A stretch of DNA of 64,000 bases from UBA1240 sp045599185 (GCA_045599185.1 JAZRVO010000022.1:7953-71952), one strand, 5' to 3'. Numbered from the stretch's first letter, positions 42,387 through 51,574 are shown. Made by a program: numbers and translations. Notes: a model not told the origin generated them from the letters alone.

Positions 42387-42878
42387 ATGAAAAATGCAGA
42401 AAAATGTGAAAAAATTATGGACGAATTTCTGATGCTTGACAAAAAGCAGGCATTACCGGTTTCTGTTTGTCTGCATTTGCTTACGTGCAGTGAATGCCGT
42501 ACAAGGGTGCGCCTGATGTCTGTGGCAGAAAAAAAGCTTGCAGAACCGCTGTATGTACCGCTGCCTCTTTCTGACGAAAAGCTTGTTTCCATTATGAAGC
42601 AGGTTGACCCGGATTTTTGCATTGATACTGTCTGCCCGGTAAGTTTTTCAAAGTGGATTATTGCCGGCATAGGGCTGATTCTGGCGATTGTGTTTTATGC
42701 CATTTTCGGTTTCAACGCGGGCAGTTCCAGCGGCATTACGCTTTTGATGTATGTTTTCTTTGGCGTATGCATAACACTTTACTGTTCAATGTTTATTGGC
42801 AGTAACCTTGACTTTTTTGTAAAAAACATTGATGCAATAAAGCCGCTGGCCGCTAACCAGACCAGTCCGGCAGTTTAA
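42387..42878 (+). CDS. Membrane anti-sigma factor with zinc-binding motif
   Basis: 163 residues. A cytoplasmic N-terminal domain contains H-L-L-T-C-S-E-C (about residues 31-38), the HxxxCxxC motif of ZAS anti-sigma factors, followed by two hydrophobic helices (about 86-108 and 115-138) that anchor it. CGGAGG precedes the ATG, 25 bases after the sigma gene. The predicted role is to hold the ECF sigma factor at the membrane until an envelope signal arrives. The signal is unknown. Confidence 0.82.
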   Translation: MKNAEKCEKIMDEFLMLDKKQALPVSVCLHLLTCSECRTRVRLMSVAEKKLAEPLYVPLPLSDEKLVSIMKQVDPDFCIDTVCPVSFSKWIIAGIGLILAIVFYAIFGFNAGSSSGITLLMYVFFGVCITLYCSMFIGSNLDFFVKNIDAIKPLAANQTSPAV

Positions 42879-42984
42879 AGTTATTGAAAAAATCTCTGCT
42901 GTTCCGGCGGAAAGTAAAAAGGCGCAGATTGCCTGTGCTTAAACTTGCCGGAAAATGCTGACGCGCGTTCAGCTTGACGGGGTT

Positions 42985-43017
42985 TTGTGTCGTTCCGAAT
43001 TTGTTTCAGAATCTCCA
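42985..43017 (+). repeat. Short dispersed palindromic module
   Basis: TGTCGTTCCGAATTTGTTTC followed by AGAATC: one more copy of the TTCCGAA-N-TTTCGGAA-like module seen at 19 and 23 kb. Confidence 0.5.
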
Positions 43018-43023
43018 GGAATA

Positions 43024-43072
43024 AAAAAGCAGAGACCGGCTGTAGAACTTCTACCCGGTCTCTGCTTTTTTA
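43024..43072 (+). terminator. Terminator of the sigma/anti-sigma operon
   Basis: AAAAAGCAGAGACCGG pairs with CCGGTCTCTGCTTTTT. Confidence 0.9.
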
Positions 43073-43165
43073 CTTGTTTTGCAAAATATTAGAAAAGTTT
43101 TTTGCGCCTGCGGTTTTTTATTCTTCAATTGAAAAATAAAGGATGCGGCGCAGGCTAAAAACGGC

Positions 43166-44212
43166 CTAAAAACTTATGTTCTGTTCGTGCAGTCTTTCGG
43201 CAGAATGGATTTCTGCTTTTACCTTTTGAATTGCGTTGTAAATCGTGCGGTCACCGCTTCCCTTATAGGCGCTGTTAAAAAGGCTTAAAGCCTGATTATA
43301 ATCTCCCATTGCCTGCGCCAAAAGCCCTGCGTTGTACGCGGCCTGATAAAGACCTTTTGTCTTGTAAATGTTGTAATACGCATTGTACGCAACCTTAAGG
43401 TTCTTTTTCTTTGCCAGTTTTTCAGCGGCTTTCATGTCGGCATCGTTGTCTTTCATCAGTGTAAGCGAATAAGAATCCGTGTAAGGCGCAAATTCCTTCA
43501 TTATTTTTGAATTAAACTTGCTCAAATGCTTTTCTGCCATTTCCAGTGCGGTTGGCAGTCCCTTTACCGTTTCTGCCCTGCTGCTGGTGCTGCTGTAATC
43601 GCATTTGTCGCTCGAAAGCACGGTGCCGGTTCTTACGTCCACAACCTGATAAACCAGCGTCATTTCCATGTCGCGTACAAACATTGGAATTTCAAAAATT
43701 TCAACTTCGCCTTTGGAATTTTTGCGCTTAATTTCTTTGGTGCCGTCCTGTCTTGTAAAAGTCTGCAAATTCGTAACGGCACCGGTAACATACCAGTCAA
43801 TCGGCAGGTCCATGCGCTGGCGGTAAGCTTTTTCAACCCTGCCTGCGTCTACCACGTTCAGGTAGTTGGCATCGCGAAGGGATTTTTCAAGATTTTCGGT
43901 AATAAGTTCTGCCAGCATGCTGTCTTCAGCCTGCTGTTCCCAGTACCAGTTCTTGTCCTTTTCGTTCCAGTAAAAGTCAAAAGTAGCAATCGGGTCACTC
44001 TGGTAATCGGTGTAGCGCAGCGTGCGGTTTGTTAAAAACGGCAGAACGGCAATGTCGTCGGCATCGGTAATGTCAAGGTCGGCAGGGCGGGTAACGGTTA
44101 CCGGCACGGTAGTTGAACATGAAGTGAACAGAATTAAAAAAACTGCAAAAATTGAAGAAATTGCAGCAGAAAATAAGTTTGTTTTCTGCTTTCTGCAATT
44201 GAAATGTTTCAT
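43166..44212 (-). CDS. CsgG/LpoB-like lipoprotein
   Basis: 348-residue lipoprotein: hydrophobic segment 14-30, lipobox FTSC with Cys32. The next 200 residues have the CsgG/LpoB-type fold pattern (ADDIAVLPFLTNRTLRYTD, LITENLEKSLRDANYLNVVD, WYVTGAVTNLQ, MTLVYQVVDVRTGTVL). The C-terminal 100 residues are helical with TPR-like repeats (NLKVAYNAYYNIYKTKGLYQAA). Such proteins often assist envelope assembly or secretion. GAGGA precedes the ATG. It stands alone, upstream in transcription order of the LysM-M23 peptidase gene's convergent neighbourhood. Substrate or partner unknown. Confidence 0.75.
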   Translation of the reverse strand: MKHFNCRKQKTNLFSAAISSIFAVFLILFTSCSTTVPVTVTRPADLDITDADDIAVLPFLTNRTLRYTDYQSDPIATFDFYWNEKDKNWYWEQQAEDSMLAELITENLEKSLRDANYLNVVDAGRVEKAYRQRMDLPIDWYVTGAVTNLQTFTRQDGTKEIKRKNSKGEVEIFEIPMFVRDMEMTLVYQVVDVRTGTVLSSDKCDYSSTSSRAETVKGLPTALEMAEKHLSKFNSKIMKEFAPYTDSYSLTLMKDNDADMKAAEKLAKKKNLKVAYNAYYNIYKTKGLYQAAYNAGLLAQAMGDYNQALSLFNSAYKGSGDRTIYNAIQKVKAEIHSAERLHEQNISF

Positions 44213-44332
44213 AAAATATCCTCGTTTGCATGTAAACTTCGTGTATTTTACACTTTTTTTTTCAAATTGAAAATTGTTGCGTCCGGCTGTTTTTTTTCAG
44301 AATAAAAAGAAACATAAAAAAGTCCCGGAAGC

Positions 44333-44367
44333 AAAAAAAACGAGGCCGGCTTAAATGCCTGACCTCG
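44333..44367 (-). terminator. Terminator of the M23 peptidase gene
   Basis: Minus strand CGAGG-TCA-GGC pairs with GCC-GG-CCTCG, followed by eight T. Confidence 0.8.
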
Positions 44368-44382
44368 CTGTCCGTTATTTCT

Positions 44383-45636
44383 TTAGTTCCAAAGGTTTTC
44401 CGGGTTTATGGTTCTGCCGTTTTTATAAACGGTAAAGTGCACGTGCGGCCCGGTACTCTGGCCGGTGCTGCCAACTTCGCCAATTTTGGTAGAAGTTGTA
44501 ACGTAGGCACCTTTTTTGGTCGTAATCTTGCTCATGTGGCCGTAAAGGGTTTTGTAGCCCGAATGGTGGGAAACCGTTACGAATTTTCCGTAAACGTTAT
44601 CCCATCCTGTTGCAACAACAGTTCCTTCCAGCGCGGCGTAAATCGGCGTACCCTGGGGTGCTGCCAAATCCACGCCGTTATGAAAGGTGCGGCGTGCCGT
44701 AAACGGGTTTGTACGCCAGCTGTAGCGCGAAGAAATGTAATATCCGCGTTTCAGCGGCCGCTTGAACAGGTCGCCGTTGATTTCCTGCCTTGTAATCCAG
44801 TCCAGTTCCGCGTCCGGCACGAAAAGTGTCGTTCCTGCCGAAAATGCCGTGGTTGTTTCCGTGTTGTTAACCAGTGCCACTTTTGCCGCCGAAACCTTGT
44901 ATTTTTCAGCAATGCTTTCTGGTGTTTCGTTTTCTGCACGGGTTGTGTAAACAATGCCGGGTATTGAAGGAATGCGGATGTACTGACCGATTTGAATTGT
45001 GCGGCTTGACTTAATGTTGTTTACGCTTATCAATGTGTCCTGAGTGATGTTGTAATCGGCAGCAAGAGTGCCAATCATGTCGCCGGGTTTAAGGCGGTAA
45101 ACCGTATAGTAAAGTTCCGGGGCTTCTATTCCAAGGTTAGGCTGTGGCGTTACGTCTGCGCCGCCCATGCCGTTCAGGCCGGTGGCAAGGTCTAAAGGAA
45201 GTTCATCGTTTTCATCAATTTCGCCTGCGGTGTCGGCGGAGGCAATTGCAGTACCGTTTTCTGCTGCTGCAACCGGCAGATTTGCAGAAACAGCGGCAGT
45301 TTCTTCTGTTTTTAAATTTTCACGCTTTTCTGCGCCGGAATTCAGTTTTGAAAAAATGGTTTTTACTGCGGAAGATTTTCCTTCTGCGGTTTTTACCGTT
45401 ACTACCGGTTCAGTTTTTTCTGCCGCCGGGCGGGTTTTGTCACTTAAAGTAATAATTATTTCGTTTGTGCCGTTCTGTGTCTGTGCAGTTTCTGCCGTTT
45501 CTGCATTCTGCTGGCTTATTTTCTGCGGCAGGGAAGGGCTTCTGCTTGCAGAACCTGCAATAACAAAGCCAACTGCCGTAACATAAATACAAACTGCCGG
45601 AATGATTAAAAAATACAAACGTTTCTTTGAAGCCAC
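44383..45636 (-). CDS. LysM and M23 metallopeptidase, cell-wall hydrolase
   Basis: 417 residues from a GTG start (45636) supported by GGGAG 9 nt ahead; an in-frame TTG at 45714 would add 26 residues without a ribosome binding site. One N-terminal membrane anchor (about 8-27), a Thr/Ala/Glu-rich linker, a LysM repeat (YRLKPGDMIGTLAADYNITQ), a second degenerate LysM, and a C-terminal M23 LytM domain with zinc ligands in HNGVDLAAP and HVHFTVY. It would cleave peptide crosslinks in peptidoglycan, or act as an EnvC/NlpD-like activator; the full HxxxD/HxH set favours activity. Located just after rlmE. Confidence 0.9.
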   Translation of the reverse strand: MASKKRLYFLIIPAVCIYVTAVGFVIAGSASRSPSLPQKISQQNAETAETAQTQNGTNEIIITLSDKTRPAAEKTEPVVTVKTAEGKSSAVKTIFSKLNSGAEKRENLKTEETAAVSANLPVAAAENGTAIASADTAGEIDENDELPLDLATGLNGMGGADVTPQPNLGIEAPELYYTVYRLKPGDMIGTLAADYNITQDTLISVNNIKSSRTIQIGQYIRIPSIPGIVYTTRAENETPESIAEKYKVSAAKVALVNNTETTTAFSAGTTLFVPDAELDWITRQEINGDLFKRPLKRGYYISSRYSWRTNPFTARRTFHNGVDLAAPQGTPIYAALEGTVVATGWDNVYGKFVTVSHHSGYKTLYGHMSKITTKKGAYVTTSTKIGEVGSTGQSTGPHVHFTVYKNGRTINPENLWN

Positions 45637-45735
45637 TTTTATAAACTCCCACTTGAATGAGGCAAACAGCCTGTCGGCAACGCATTGCGCGTTTTTAAGG
45701 CCGGTTTTTAGCAAACTGAATTTTGTAAAAACCGC

Positions 45736-46332
45736 CTATTTTTTGTTTATGCCAATTAAATAAGTTTCAAAAGATTCGGTTCTGCACGCAACGGGCTTAA
45801 AACCCTTTGCTTCAGTAAAAATTTCGCGCATTTTTTTCAAAAGCATCTGCTGGTCGCCACCCTGAAAAATCTTTACGGCAAAATTTCCGCCCGGTTTCAG
45901 CATTGTTTCGGCGTAGTAAATTGCCAGTTCTACCAGACCGGTAGACCGGGCAGTGTCTACAACCTTGTTGCCGGTGGTTGCCGGGGCAGCATCGCAAATT
46001 ACCAGATGATACGGCCCCAAATCTTTTGCACTCTTTCTTATTTCTTCGGAATAAAGGTCGCCTTGAATGAATGTTAAATTGTCACTTTTTACATTTTTTG
46101 CTAAAGGTTTCAAATCTATCGACGTAATGTGCCCGGTGCCTTCAAGCTGGCGTATTACAAATGTCGTCCAGCTGCCCGGCGCAGAACCTAAGTCCAGAAT
46201 GCGGCTGCCTTTTTTTATAAAACCGAATTTCTTGTCGATTTCCTGAAGTTTGTAAACAGACCGGGCAGGGTAGCCTTCTTTAAAAGCTTTTTGAGACCAG
46301 TAATCTGGTTTTTCGTAACTGTTTGATGGCAT
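45736..46332 (-). CDS. rlmE: 23S rRNA 2'-O-methyltransferase RlmE (FtsJ)
   Basis: 198-residue Rossmann methyltransferase that methylates U2552 of 23S rRNA. The K-D-K-E tetrad is recognisable: Lys in RSVYKLQEID, Asp in HLVICDAAP, Lys in NFAVKIFQG and Glu in RTESFETYL. The SAM motif LDLGSAPGSWT is intact. AAGGA precedes the ATG. It is transcribed towards the M23 gene, 99 bases upstream of its start, and is divergent from the polyprenyl synthase gene. Confidence 0.93.
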   Translation of the reverse strand: MPSNSYEKPDYWSQKAFKEGYPARSVYKLQEIDKKFGFIKKGSRILDLGSAPGSWTTFVIRQLEGTGHITSIDLKPLAKNVKSDNLTFIQGDLYSEEIRKSAKDLGPYHLVICDAAPATTGNKVVDTARSTGLVELAIYYAETMLKPGGNFAVKIFQGGDQQMLLKKMREIFTEAKGFKPVACRTESFETYLIGINKK

Positions 46333-46420
46333 AAAAGTTCCTTGCTTTAAGCGTTAGCGTGCCTTTACTTTGCGGTATTACGCTTTTGTAAAATTTTTAT
46401 TTGTGCTAAACTTTTGGGTA

Positions 46421-47482
46421 ATGAAAAATTATACACAAAGACTTGAAAATATTGAAGTTGTGCTGCAAAAAAAACTGCCTCAAATGTTTGAAGAAGCAGA
46501 TTTGCAGAACCTTTTTTTAACATTGCCGCAGGCTGTAAACAGTTCGCATTTGCAGCCGCTTACAGAACCGTGCCGCAACCTGCTGCTGCTTGGAGGCAAA
46601 CGCTGGCGGCCGCTTCTGCTGGTTTTATGTGCCGAAATTTTCTGCAAAACCCAGAACCCTGAAGAAAACGAAAAACTTTCTGCTGCGTACAACGCAGTGC
46701 CGCTTGTTGAATTTGTTCACACTGCAAGCCTTATTCACGATGACATTGAAGATGCTGCCGACATGCGCCGCGGAAAACCGGCTGCCCATATTACTTATGG
46801 CGTAGATACGGCGCTTAACAGCGGTTCGTGGCTTTATTTTGCCGCATTTTCTTCCATTAATACGCTTCAAATTGAAGATTCTGCCAAACTTGAACTTTAC
46901 AAAATGCTTTCTGCCGAACTTCGCCGACTGCATCTTGGTCAGGCAATGGACATTGCATGGCACCGCAACAACAGTTTTGTGCCTGCCCGCGACGAGTACG
47001 AAGCAATGGTAAGAATGAAAACCGGCACGCTGGCCTGCCTTGCGGCAAAAACCGGCAGCCTTATTGCAGGCGCAAGTGAAGAAGAATGCAATTTCCTCGG
47101 GCTTGTTTCTGCCGACATCGGGGTTGGTTTTCAGGTTCTGGACGACGTTATAAACCTTACCACCGGCAATGTGGGCAAAAAGCGCGGTGACGATATTGTT
47201 GAAGGGAAAAAAAGCCTGCCGGTTTTAATTCACCTGCAAAAATGCCCCGGCGACTTTGACAAAGTTATGGACTGCTTTAACCGGGCACGCAGCGAAGGCA
47301 TAGATTCGCCTGCCGTTGAAGAATGCATTGAAATAATTCAGAAAAGCGGTGCAATTGAAGAAGCTCGTGCCTACAGCGCCCGGCTTATTGACAGTGCCTG
47401 CGAAAAAATCTGCGCAAAATATCCGGATTCGGAATCGCCTGCGCTTATTGCGGCTTTGTTCAGAAAAATGGCAGGGCGTTAG
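46421..47482 (+). CDS. Polyprenyl diphosphate synthase
   Basis: 353-residue trans-prenyltransferase elongating isoprenoid chains from IPP. GGKRWRPLLLVL and the first Asp-rich motif in IHDDIEDAADMRRGKPAAH are standard. The second motif reads QVLDDVINL, so the usual DDxxD is DDxxN, a variation to note. Product length (C30-C50) cannot be judged by eye. The start is set at Met 46421, preceded by a TAAACT -10-like box 8 nt upstream and no real Shine-Dalgarno; an in-frame TTG at 46370 would add 17 hydrophobic residues. A TPR gene follows after 47 bases. Confidence 0.88.
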   Translation: MKNYTQRLENIEVVLQKKLPQMFEEADLQNLFLTLPQAVNSSHLQPLTEPCRNLLLLGGKRWRPLLLVLCAEIFCKTQNPEENEKLSAAYNAVPLVEFVHTASLIHDDIEDAADMRRGKPAAHITYGVDTALNSGSWLYFAAFSSINTLQIEDSAKLELYKMLSAELRRLHLGQAMDIAWHRNNSFVPARDEYEAMVRMKTGTLACLAAKTGSLIAGASEEECNFLGLVSADIGVGFQVLDDVINLTTGNVGKKRGDDIVEGKKSLPVLIHLQKCPGDFDKVMDCFNRARSEGIDSPAVEECIEIIQKSGAIEEARAYSARLIDSACEKICAKYPDSESPALIAALFRKMAGR

Positions 47483-47529
47483 GCCGGGTTGCGTTTTTTT
47501 TAATTGAATTTTACTGAAAAAGGGGAAAA

Positions 47530-48057
47530 ATGACAGAATCATCGGAAAATTTAAATACCAGAGCAATCGAACTGGCTTCTGACGGCTATTACCCCGAAGC
47601 TTTGGCGTGCTTAAAGCGTGCCATTGCCATTGACCGCGACAATTATTTTTTATGGTACAATCTGGGCATTACCTACCGCGATTCCGGCGATTTGGAAAAT
47701 GCCTGCAATGCGCTGGAAACAGCCCTTTCCTATAATGCCGCAGACGGAGACATTCTTGATTCCCTCGGAATGATTTATTTTTCAATTGGCGAAATGGAAA
47801 GTGCCTGTGCTATTTTAACCCAGGCCGTAGAAACCAACCCTAAAAACCCGAAACTGTGGAATGATTTGGGTGTAATTCAGTTTTCTCTTGGCTGGTACGA
47901 TGCTGCTGCGGAATCTTTTGAAGTAGCCGTCGGTCAGTTTCCTCATTATTATGATGCACTTTTCAATTTACGCGACACTTACCGCGAACTGGGCAACAAC
48001 ACTGGTGCAGACATTTGTGCGGAAAAACTAAAGCACATTACGCCGCCGCAAAATTAA
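47530..48057 (+). CDS. TPR-repeat protein
   Basis: 175 residues made almost entirely of tetratricopeptide repeats, about four units (ALACLKRAIAIDRDNYFLWYNLG, ACNALETALSYNAADGDIL and so on). No signal peptide, so a cytoplasmic adaptor. AGGGG precedes the ATG. It is between a polyprenyl synthase and a YmdB-like gene on the same strand with short gaps, so probably co-transcribed. No partner can be named. Confidence 0.85.
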   Translation: MTESSENLNTRAIELASDGYYPEALACLKRAIAIDRDNYFLWYNLGITYRDSGDLENACNALETALSYNAADGDILDSLGMIYFSIGEMESACAILTQAVETNPKNPKLWNDLGVIQFSLGWYDAAAESFEVAVGQFPHYYDALFNLRDTYRELGNNTGADICAEKLKHITPPQN

Positions 48058-48097
48058 AAATTGTGCCGTTTTTATGGCGTTTATTTAAGGAAAAATT

Positions 48098-48901
48098 GTG
48101 GAAGTTAAGCTTTTATATATTGCAGAAATTGTTGGCAAAGCCGGAATTAGCTGCGTAAAACAGATTATGCCTAAAGTAAAGGCAAAATACGGAATAAATT
48201 TTTGCATTGCCAATGCAGACAGCGCAACAAACGGTTCCGGTCTTGGCAAAAATCACGCAGGTTACATTCACAAGCTTGGTGTTGATATTTTAACCGGCGG
48301 CGACATGATTTATTATAAAAAAGATCTGGTTGATGATTTTTCTACCATGTCCTACGTACTGCGTCCGTATAATTTTCCTCTGGAAAGCCCCGGACGAAGC
48401 TTTAAAATCTGTACGCTGGCTGACGGTACGAAAGTTGCCGTCGTTTCGGTTTTGGGCTATACGGGCTTTAGCCGCATTCACGCCGACAACCCTTTCGTAA
48501 AGTTTGAATATCTCGTTGAACGCCTTAAAAAAGAAGCTGACATTATAATAATCGATTTTCATTCTGGCACTACCGCCGAAAAAAAGACTTTCGCTTTTTA
48601 CGCTGACGGTAAGGTTTCGGCCGTAATCGGGTCGCACGGTCTGGTGCAAACTGCTGATGCGCGCATTATGCAGAACGGTACGGCCGCAATTACTGATGCA
48701 GGGCGCACCGGCTGCATAAATTCGGTGGGCGGGTGCGGTACTCAGGCTGCCATTCAGGAATTTCTGTCGGGTATTCCAAACTGGACGAAGGGTGAAGAAC
48801 AGAGTCCTGAAACCCTGCCCGAACTGCAAGGTGTGGTTGTGACGATTGCAGAAACCGGCCGGGCAACTGGTATAGAAGCCGTGCGCTGGCCGCTGTACTA
48901 G
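48098..48901 (+). CDS. YmdB-family phosphoesterase with a degenerate active site
   Basis: 267 residues from a GTG start preceded by AAGGA. The overall pattern is YmdB/TIGR00282: IIDFHSGTTAEKKTFAFYADGKVSAVIGSH, then QTADARI and AAITDAGRTG. Yet several metal ligands conserved in Bacillus YmdB are changed: the first Asp is Glu (YIAEIVG), NGEN reads NADS, GNHxWD reads GGDMIYY, and the HTH triad reads HGL. Only the DFH and GSH histidines remain. It may be an inactive or re-tasked homologue of this cyclic-nucleotide phosphodiesterase family. It follows a TPR gene by 40 bases. Confidence 0.8.
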   Translation: MEVKLLYIAEIVGKAGISCVKQIMPKVKAKYGINFCIANADSATNGSGLGKNHAGYIHKLGVDILTGGDMIYYKKDLVDDFSTMSYVLRPYNFPLESPGRSFKICTLADGTKVAVVSVLGYTGFSRIHADNPFVKFEYLVERLKKEADIIIIDFHSGTTAEKKTFAFYADGKVSAVIGSHGLVQTADARIMQNGTAAITDAGRTGCINSVGGCGTQAAIQEFLSGIPNWTKGEEQSPETLPELQGVVVTIAETGRATGIEAVRWPLY

Positions 48902-48961
48902 CGTTTTTTCGTTCAGTTTTGGCTTTATAATTCAGGTTTGCCGCACAAAAGGAAAGGCAGA

Positions 48962-49384
48962 ATGCAGGAAAATGTAAGGGTTTTACAGATAAAGGACAAT
49001 TCAAAAGTGCTGGTTGCGCCGGTTTTTGGCGCGCTTTGTGCAGGCTGCAGCGCAAAAGCCTGTTACCGGCAGAAATATGCTTTCTGGGTAAGCAACCGGC
49101 TGGGGTTGAACATAAAGCCCGGCGATTTTGTCTGCATAAAACGTTCTGGGCTGGTTACCAGTCTGGAAGGCATTTTTGCACTTTTCCTGCCAGTTTTGTG
49201 CTGTTTTGGCGGCGCATGGTTTGCCCGAAATTGCAGTTTTTCTGTTGCGGCAAAACTTACAGGCAATGCTGCGTGTTTTTTAGGCGCGGTAGCCGGTTTT
49301 GTTTTTGGAATTTTTACAGACTTTGTCCTTGGTTTTATTTTGTCCTTTGCTTTTTCCGCATACATTGCAGAAATACGAAATTAG
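48962..49384 (+). CDS. RseC-like membrane protein (SoxR-reducing family)
   Basis: 140 residues, start at 48962 with AAGGAAAGG ahead. N-terminal cytoplasmic domain with the Cys cluster CAGCSAKACYRQ (about 25-36), then a short beta domain (KPGDFVCIKRS) and two hydrophobic helices (about 63-82 and 95-125). The CxxC-x4-C spacing and topology match RseC, which modulates envelope stress sigma factors or SoxR reduction with Rnf. No rnf genes are near. Weakly assigned. Confidence 0.7.
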   Translation: MQENVRVLQIKDNSKVLVAPVFGALCAGCSAKACYRQKYAFWVSNRLGLNIKPGDFVCIKRSGLVTSLEGIFALFLPVLCCFGGAWFARNCSFSVAAKLTGNAACFLGAVAGFVFGIFTDFVLGFILSFAFSAYIAEIRN

Positions 49385-49454
49385 AAAAGCTGAACACCAG
49401 ATTAAGTCAGGCTGATTTTTAAAATTTTCAGCAAGCCTTAAAGCCTTAAACAAA

Positions 49455-49490
49455 AAAGGCACAGTTTCATCAAAAAAAACTGCACCTTTC
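49455..49490 (-). terminator. Probable terminator of cheB
   Basis: Minus strand AGGTGCAGTTT pairs with AAACTGTGCCT with two mismatches, followed by TTTTT. Confidence 0.5.
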
Positions 49491-49543
49491 ATCCGTCCGT
49501 TATTTTAAGAAAAATTTTTCAAGAAGAACAAAACAGCCTGCCG

Positions 49544-50725
49544 TTAAGCATGTTCCCTTGCAATCGTGTTAATTGCGTTTGCCATCTGCTTAAGCGAATA
49601 CTGTTTCTGTACGCCGCCCATTTCAAATGCAACGCGCGGCATTCCGTAAACGATGCTTGAATCTTCATCCTGTCCGATTGTGTATGCCCCCTGACGGCGC
49701 ATTTCCGTAATCTGGGCTGCACCGTCGCGTCCCATACCCGTCATAATTACGCCCAGTGCTCTGTTCTGAAACTCTTTTGCAACCGATTCAAACAGAACGT
49801 CGGCAGAAGGACGGTGCCCGTTTCTCTGCTCTGCATCCGAAAGATGAACGATTGTTGCAAGCGGTTTTTTTTCTACCACAATGTGCTTGTTGCCCGGCGC
49901 AATCAGGATGCGCCCTTTGGTAACCAGATCGCCTTCCTTTGCTTCCTTTACTTCAAGCGGACAGATATTGTTCAGGCTGTTTGCAAATTCTTCCGTAAAA
50001 CCGGCAGGCATGTGCTGAACGACAAGAATCGGCTGGGCCAGATTCGGGTCAATGTCCTTAAATACTTCCCGCAGTGCGTTTGGTCCGCCGGTTGAAATGC
50101 CGATTGCTATAATTTCAATTCTTCCGCCCTGACGCAATGGCGTAACTGGACCGGTTTCTTTTTTCTGCGGCGTAAAAGTAAAGCCGCCGCTTGTGGTTGT
50201 AGGGGCTGGTGCCGGTTTCGCTGCGCTGGTGGCAAAAGGCGAAACGTACAAATCCTTGTATGTATTGGTAATGTGGGTTGGTTCCGGTATAGAAACAGGC
50301 TTTTTGCGTTTTGCAGAAGCGTATTTTGTACCGTAACCAATCAAAAGTTCCGTCAGCCGTTCTGCAACCTTTGCAATGTCCGGTGAATCCGGGCCTGAAG
50401 GCTTTGTAACAAAGTCGGCAGCACCAAGTTCCAGACATTCCATCGTTACTTTGGAACCTTCTTTTGCAATGCTTGAAAGCATTATTACAGGAATGTCTAT
50501 TCCGCGTTTTCGCCGCTCTTTCAGGAACTCAATGCCTGTCATTACAGGCATTTCAATGTCCAGAACAATTATGTCCGGGTTGCAGCGCGGAATTTTTTCC
50601 AGCGCAAACTGACCGTTCATTGCCTTGTCTGCAATTACCAGTCCGGGTGTGCGTTCAATAATTCTTCCAACCAAATTCCGCATTAACGCCGAATCGTCTA
50701 CTATTAAAACCGAAATTGAATCCAT
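49544..50725 (-). CDS. cheB: Protein-glutamate methylesterase CheB
   Basis: 393 residues. N-terminal receiver domain (SVLIVDDSALMRNLV, phosphorylated Asp in VLDIEMPVMTG, Lys in VTKPSG), a variable linker (about 145-205), and the C-terminal esterase with the Ser-His-Asp triad in GISTGGPNALR, VVQHMPAGFTEEF and MTGMGRDGA. It demethylates chemoreceptor glutamates to reset adaptation. AGGA precedes the ATG. cheR lies immediately upstream (33 bases) on the same strand, so the adaptation pair is an operon. Confidence 0.96.
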   Translation of the reverse strand: MDSISVLIVDDSALMRNLVGRIIERTPGLVIADKAMNGQFALEKIPRCNPDIIVLDIEMPVMTGIEFLKERRKRGIDIPVIMLSSIAKEGSKVTMECLELGAADFVTKPSGPDSPDIAKVAERLTELLIGYGTKYASAKRKKPVSIPEPTHITNTYKDLYVSPFATSAAKPAPAPTTTSGGFTFTPQKKETGPVTPLRQGGRIEIIAIGISTGGPNALREVFKDIDPNLAQPILVVQHMPAGFTEEFANSLNNICPLEVKEAKEGDLVTKGRILIAPGNKHIVVEKKPLATIVHLSDAEQRNGHRPSADVLFESVAKEFQNRALGVIMTGMGRDGAAQITEMRRQGAYTIGQDEDSSIVYGMPRVAFEMGGVQKQYSLKQMANAINTIAREHA

Positions 50726-50758
50726 GCTAATCCTATCTGTGTGTTAAGGTTGCTAAAA

Positions 50759-51574
50759 CTATATATTTTTCTGGTACAAACAGGCCCAGTCTGTCTTTAA
50801 AAATTCAAACTTGGTGTTCATGCCAAAAAGCGATTCCGAGTGGCCAATAAACAAATAGGCCTTTGGACCTAAAGAATTCCAGAACCTGTTGATTACCGAA
50901 AGCTGTGCCACTTCATCAAAATAAATCAGAACGTTACGGCAAAAAATAATGTCCAGATTTCTGAGCCCGGAATCATGCATCAGGTTATGGTAGTCAAAGT
51001 GAATCGTATCCATAATTTCTTTGTTTGCCTGATATCCGCCGTTCATTTTTGTAAAAAAGCGTTCAAGATATTTTTCCGGAATGCCGCCAATCCGCGATTC
51101 CGGGTAAAAGCCTTTCTGCCCAACCATCAGCGATTTCAGCGAAATGTCTGAAGCCGTAATTTTGAAAGTGTAGGGCGCAGGCAGAATGTCTTTAAGCATC
51201 ATTGCAATTGAATAAGGTTCTTCACCGGTAGAACATCCGGCACTCCATATGTTTATGCAGTTTCCGCCTTTGGCTTTCTTGTCCTTCAAAATTTCAGGTA
51301 CAATGTATTTTTCCAGCGTCTGAAAGTGTGCATCATTCCTGAAAAAACGCGTAAGGTTTGTAGTAATCGAATCAAGGAAAACCTTCATTTCCGATTCGTC
51401 ACTAAGCAGAAGCTTGTGGTATTCTGCAAGGCTTGGAATGCCTGTATCGCGCAGGCGTTCGCTCAAACGGCTGTCTAAAATTGAACGGTTGGTGTCGGAA
51501 AAAGAAATTCCGCACTTGTCATAAACCAAATTCCTGAATAATTCAAAATCTTTGTCACTAAGTATGTCTGCCAT
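50759..51574 (-). CDS. cheR: Chemoreceptor methyltransferase CheR
   Basis: 271-residue SAM-dependent methyltransferase that methylates glutamates of chemoreceptors. N-terminal helical domain (FELFRNLVYDKCGISF) and Rossmann domain with SAM motif IWSAGCSTGEEPYSIAMML and the IIFCRNVLIYFD segment. AAGGA precedes the ATG. Operon with cheB. No other che genes in this window. Confidence 0.95.
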   Translation of the reverse strand: MADILSDKDFELFRNLVYDKCGISFSDTNRSILDSRLSERLRDTGIPSLAEYHKLLLSDESEMKVFLDSITTNLTRFFRNDAHFQTLEKYIVPEILKDKKAKGGNCINIWSAGCSTGEEPYSIAMMLKDILPAPYTFKITASDISLKSLMVGQKGFYPESRIGGIPEKYLERFFTKMNGGYQANKEIMDTIHFDYHNLMHDSGLRNLDIIFCRNVLIYFDEVAQLSVINRFWNSLGPKAYLFIGHSESLFGMNTKFEFLKTDWACLYQKNI

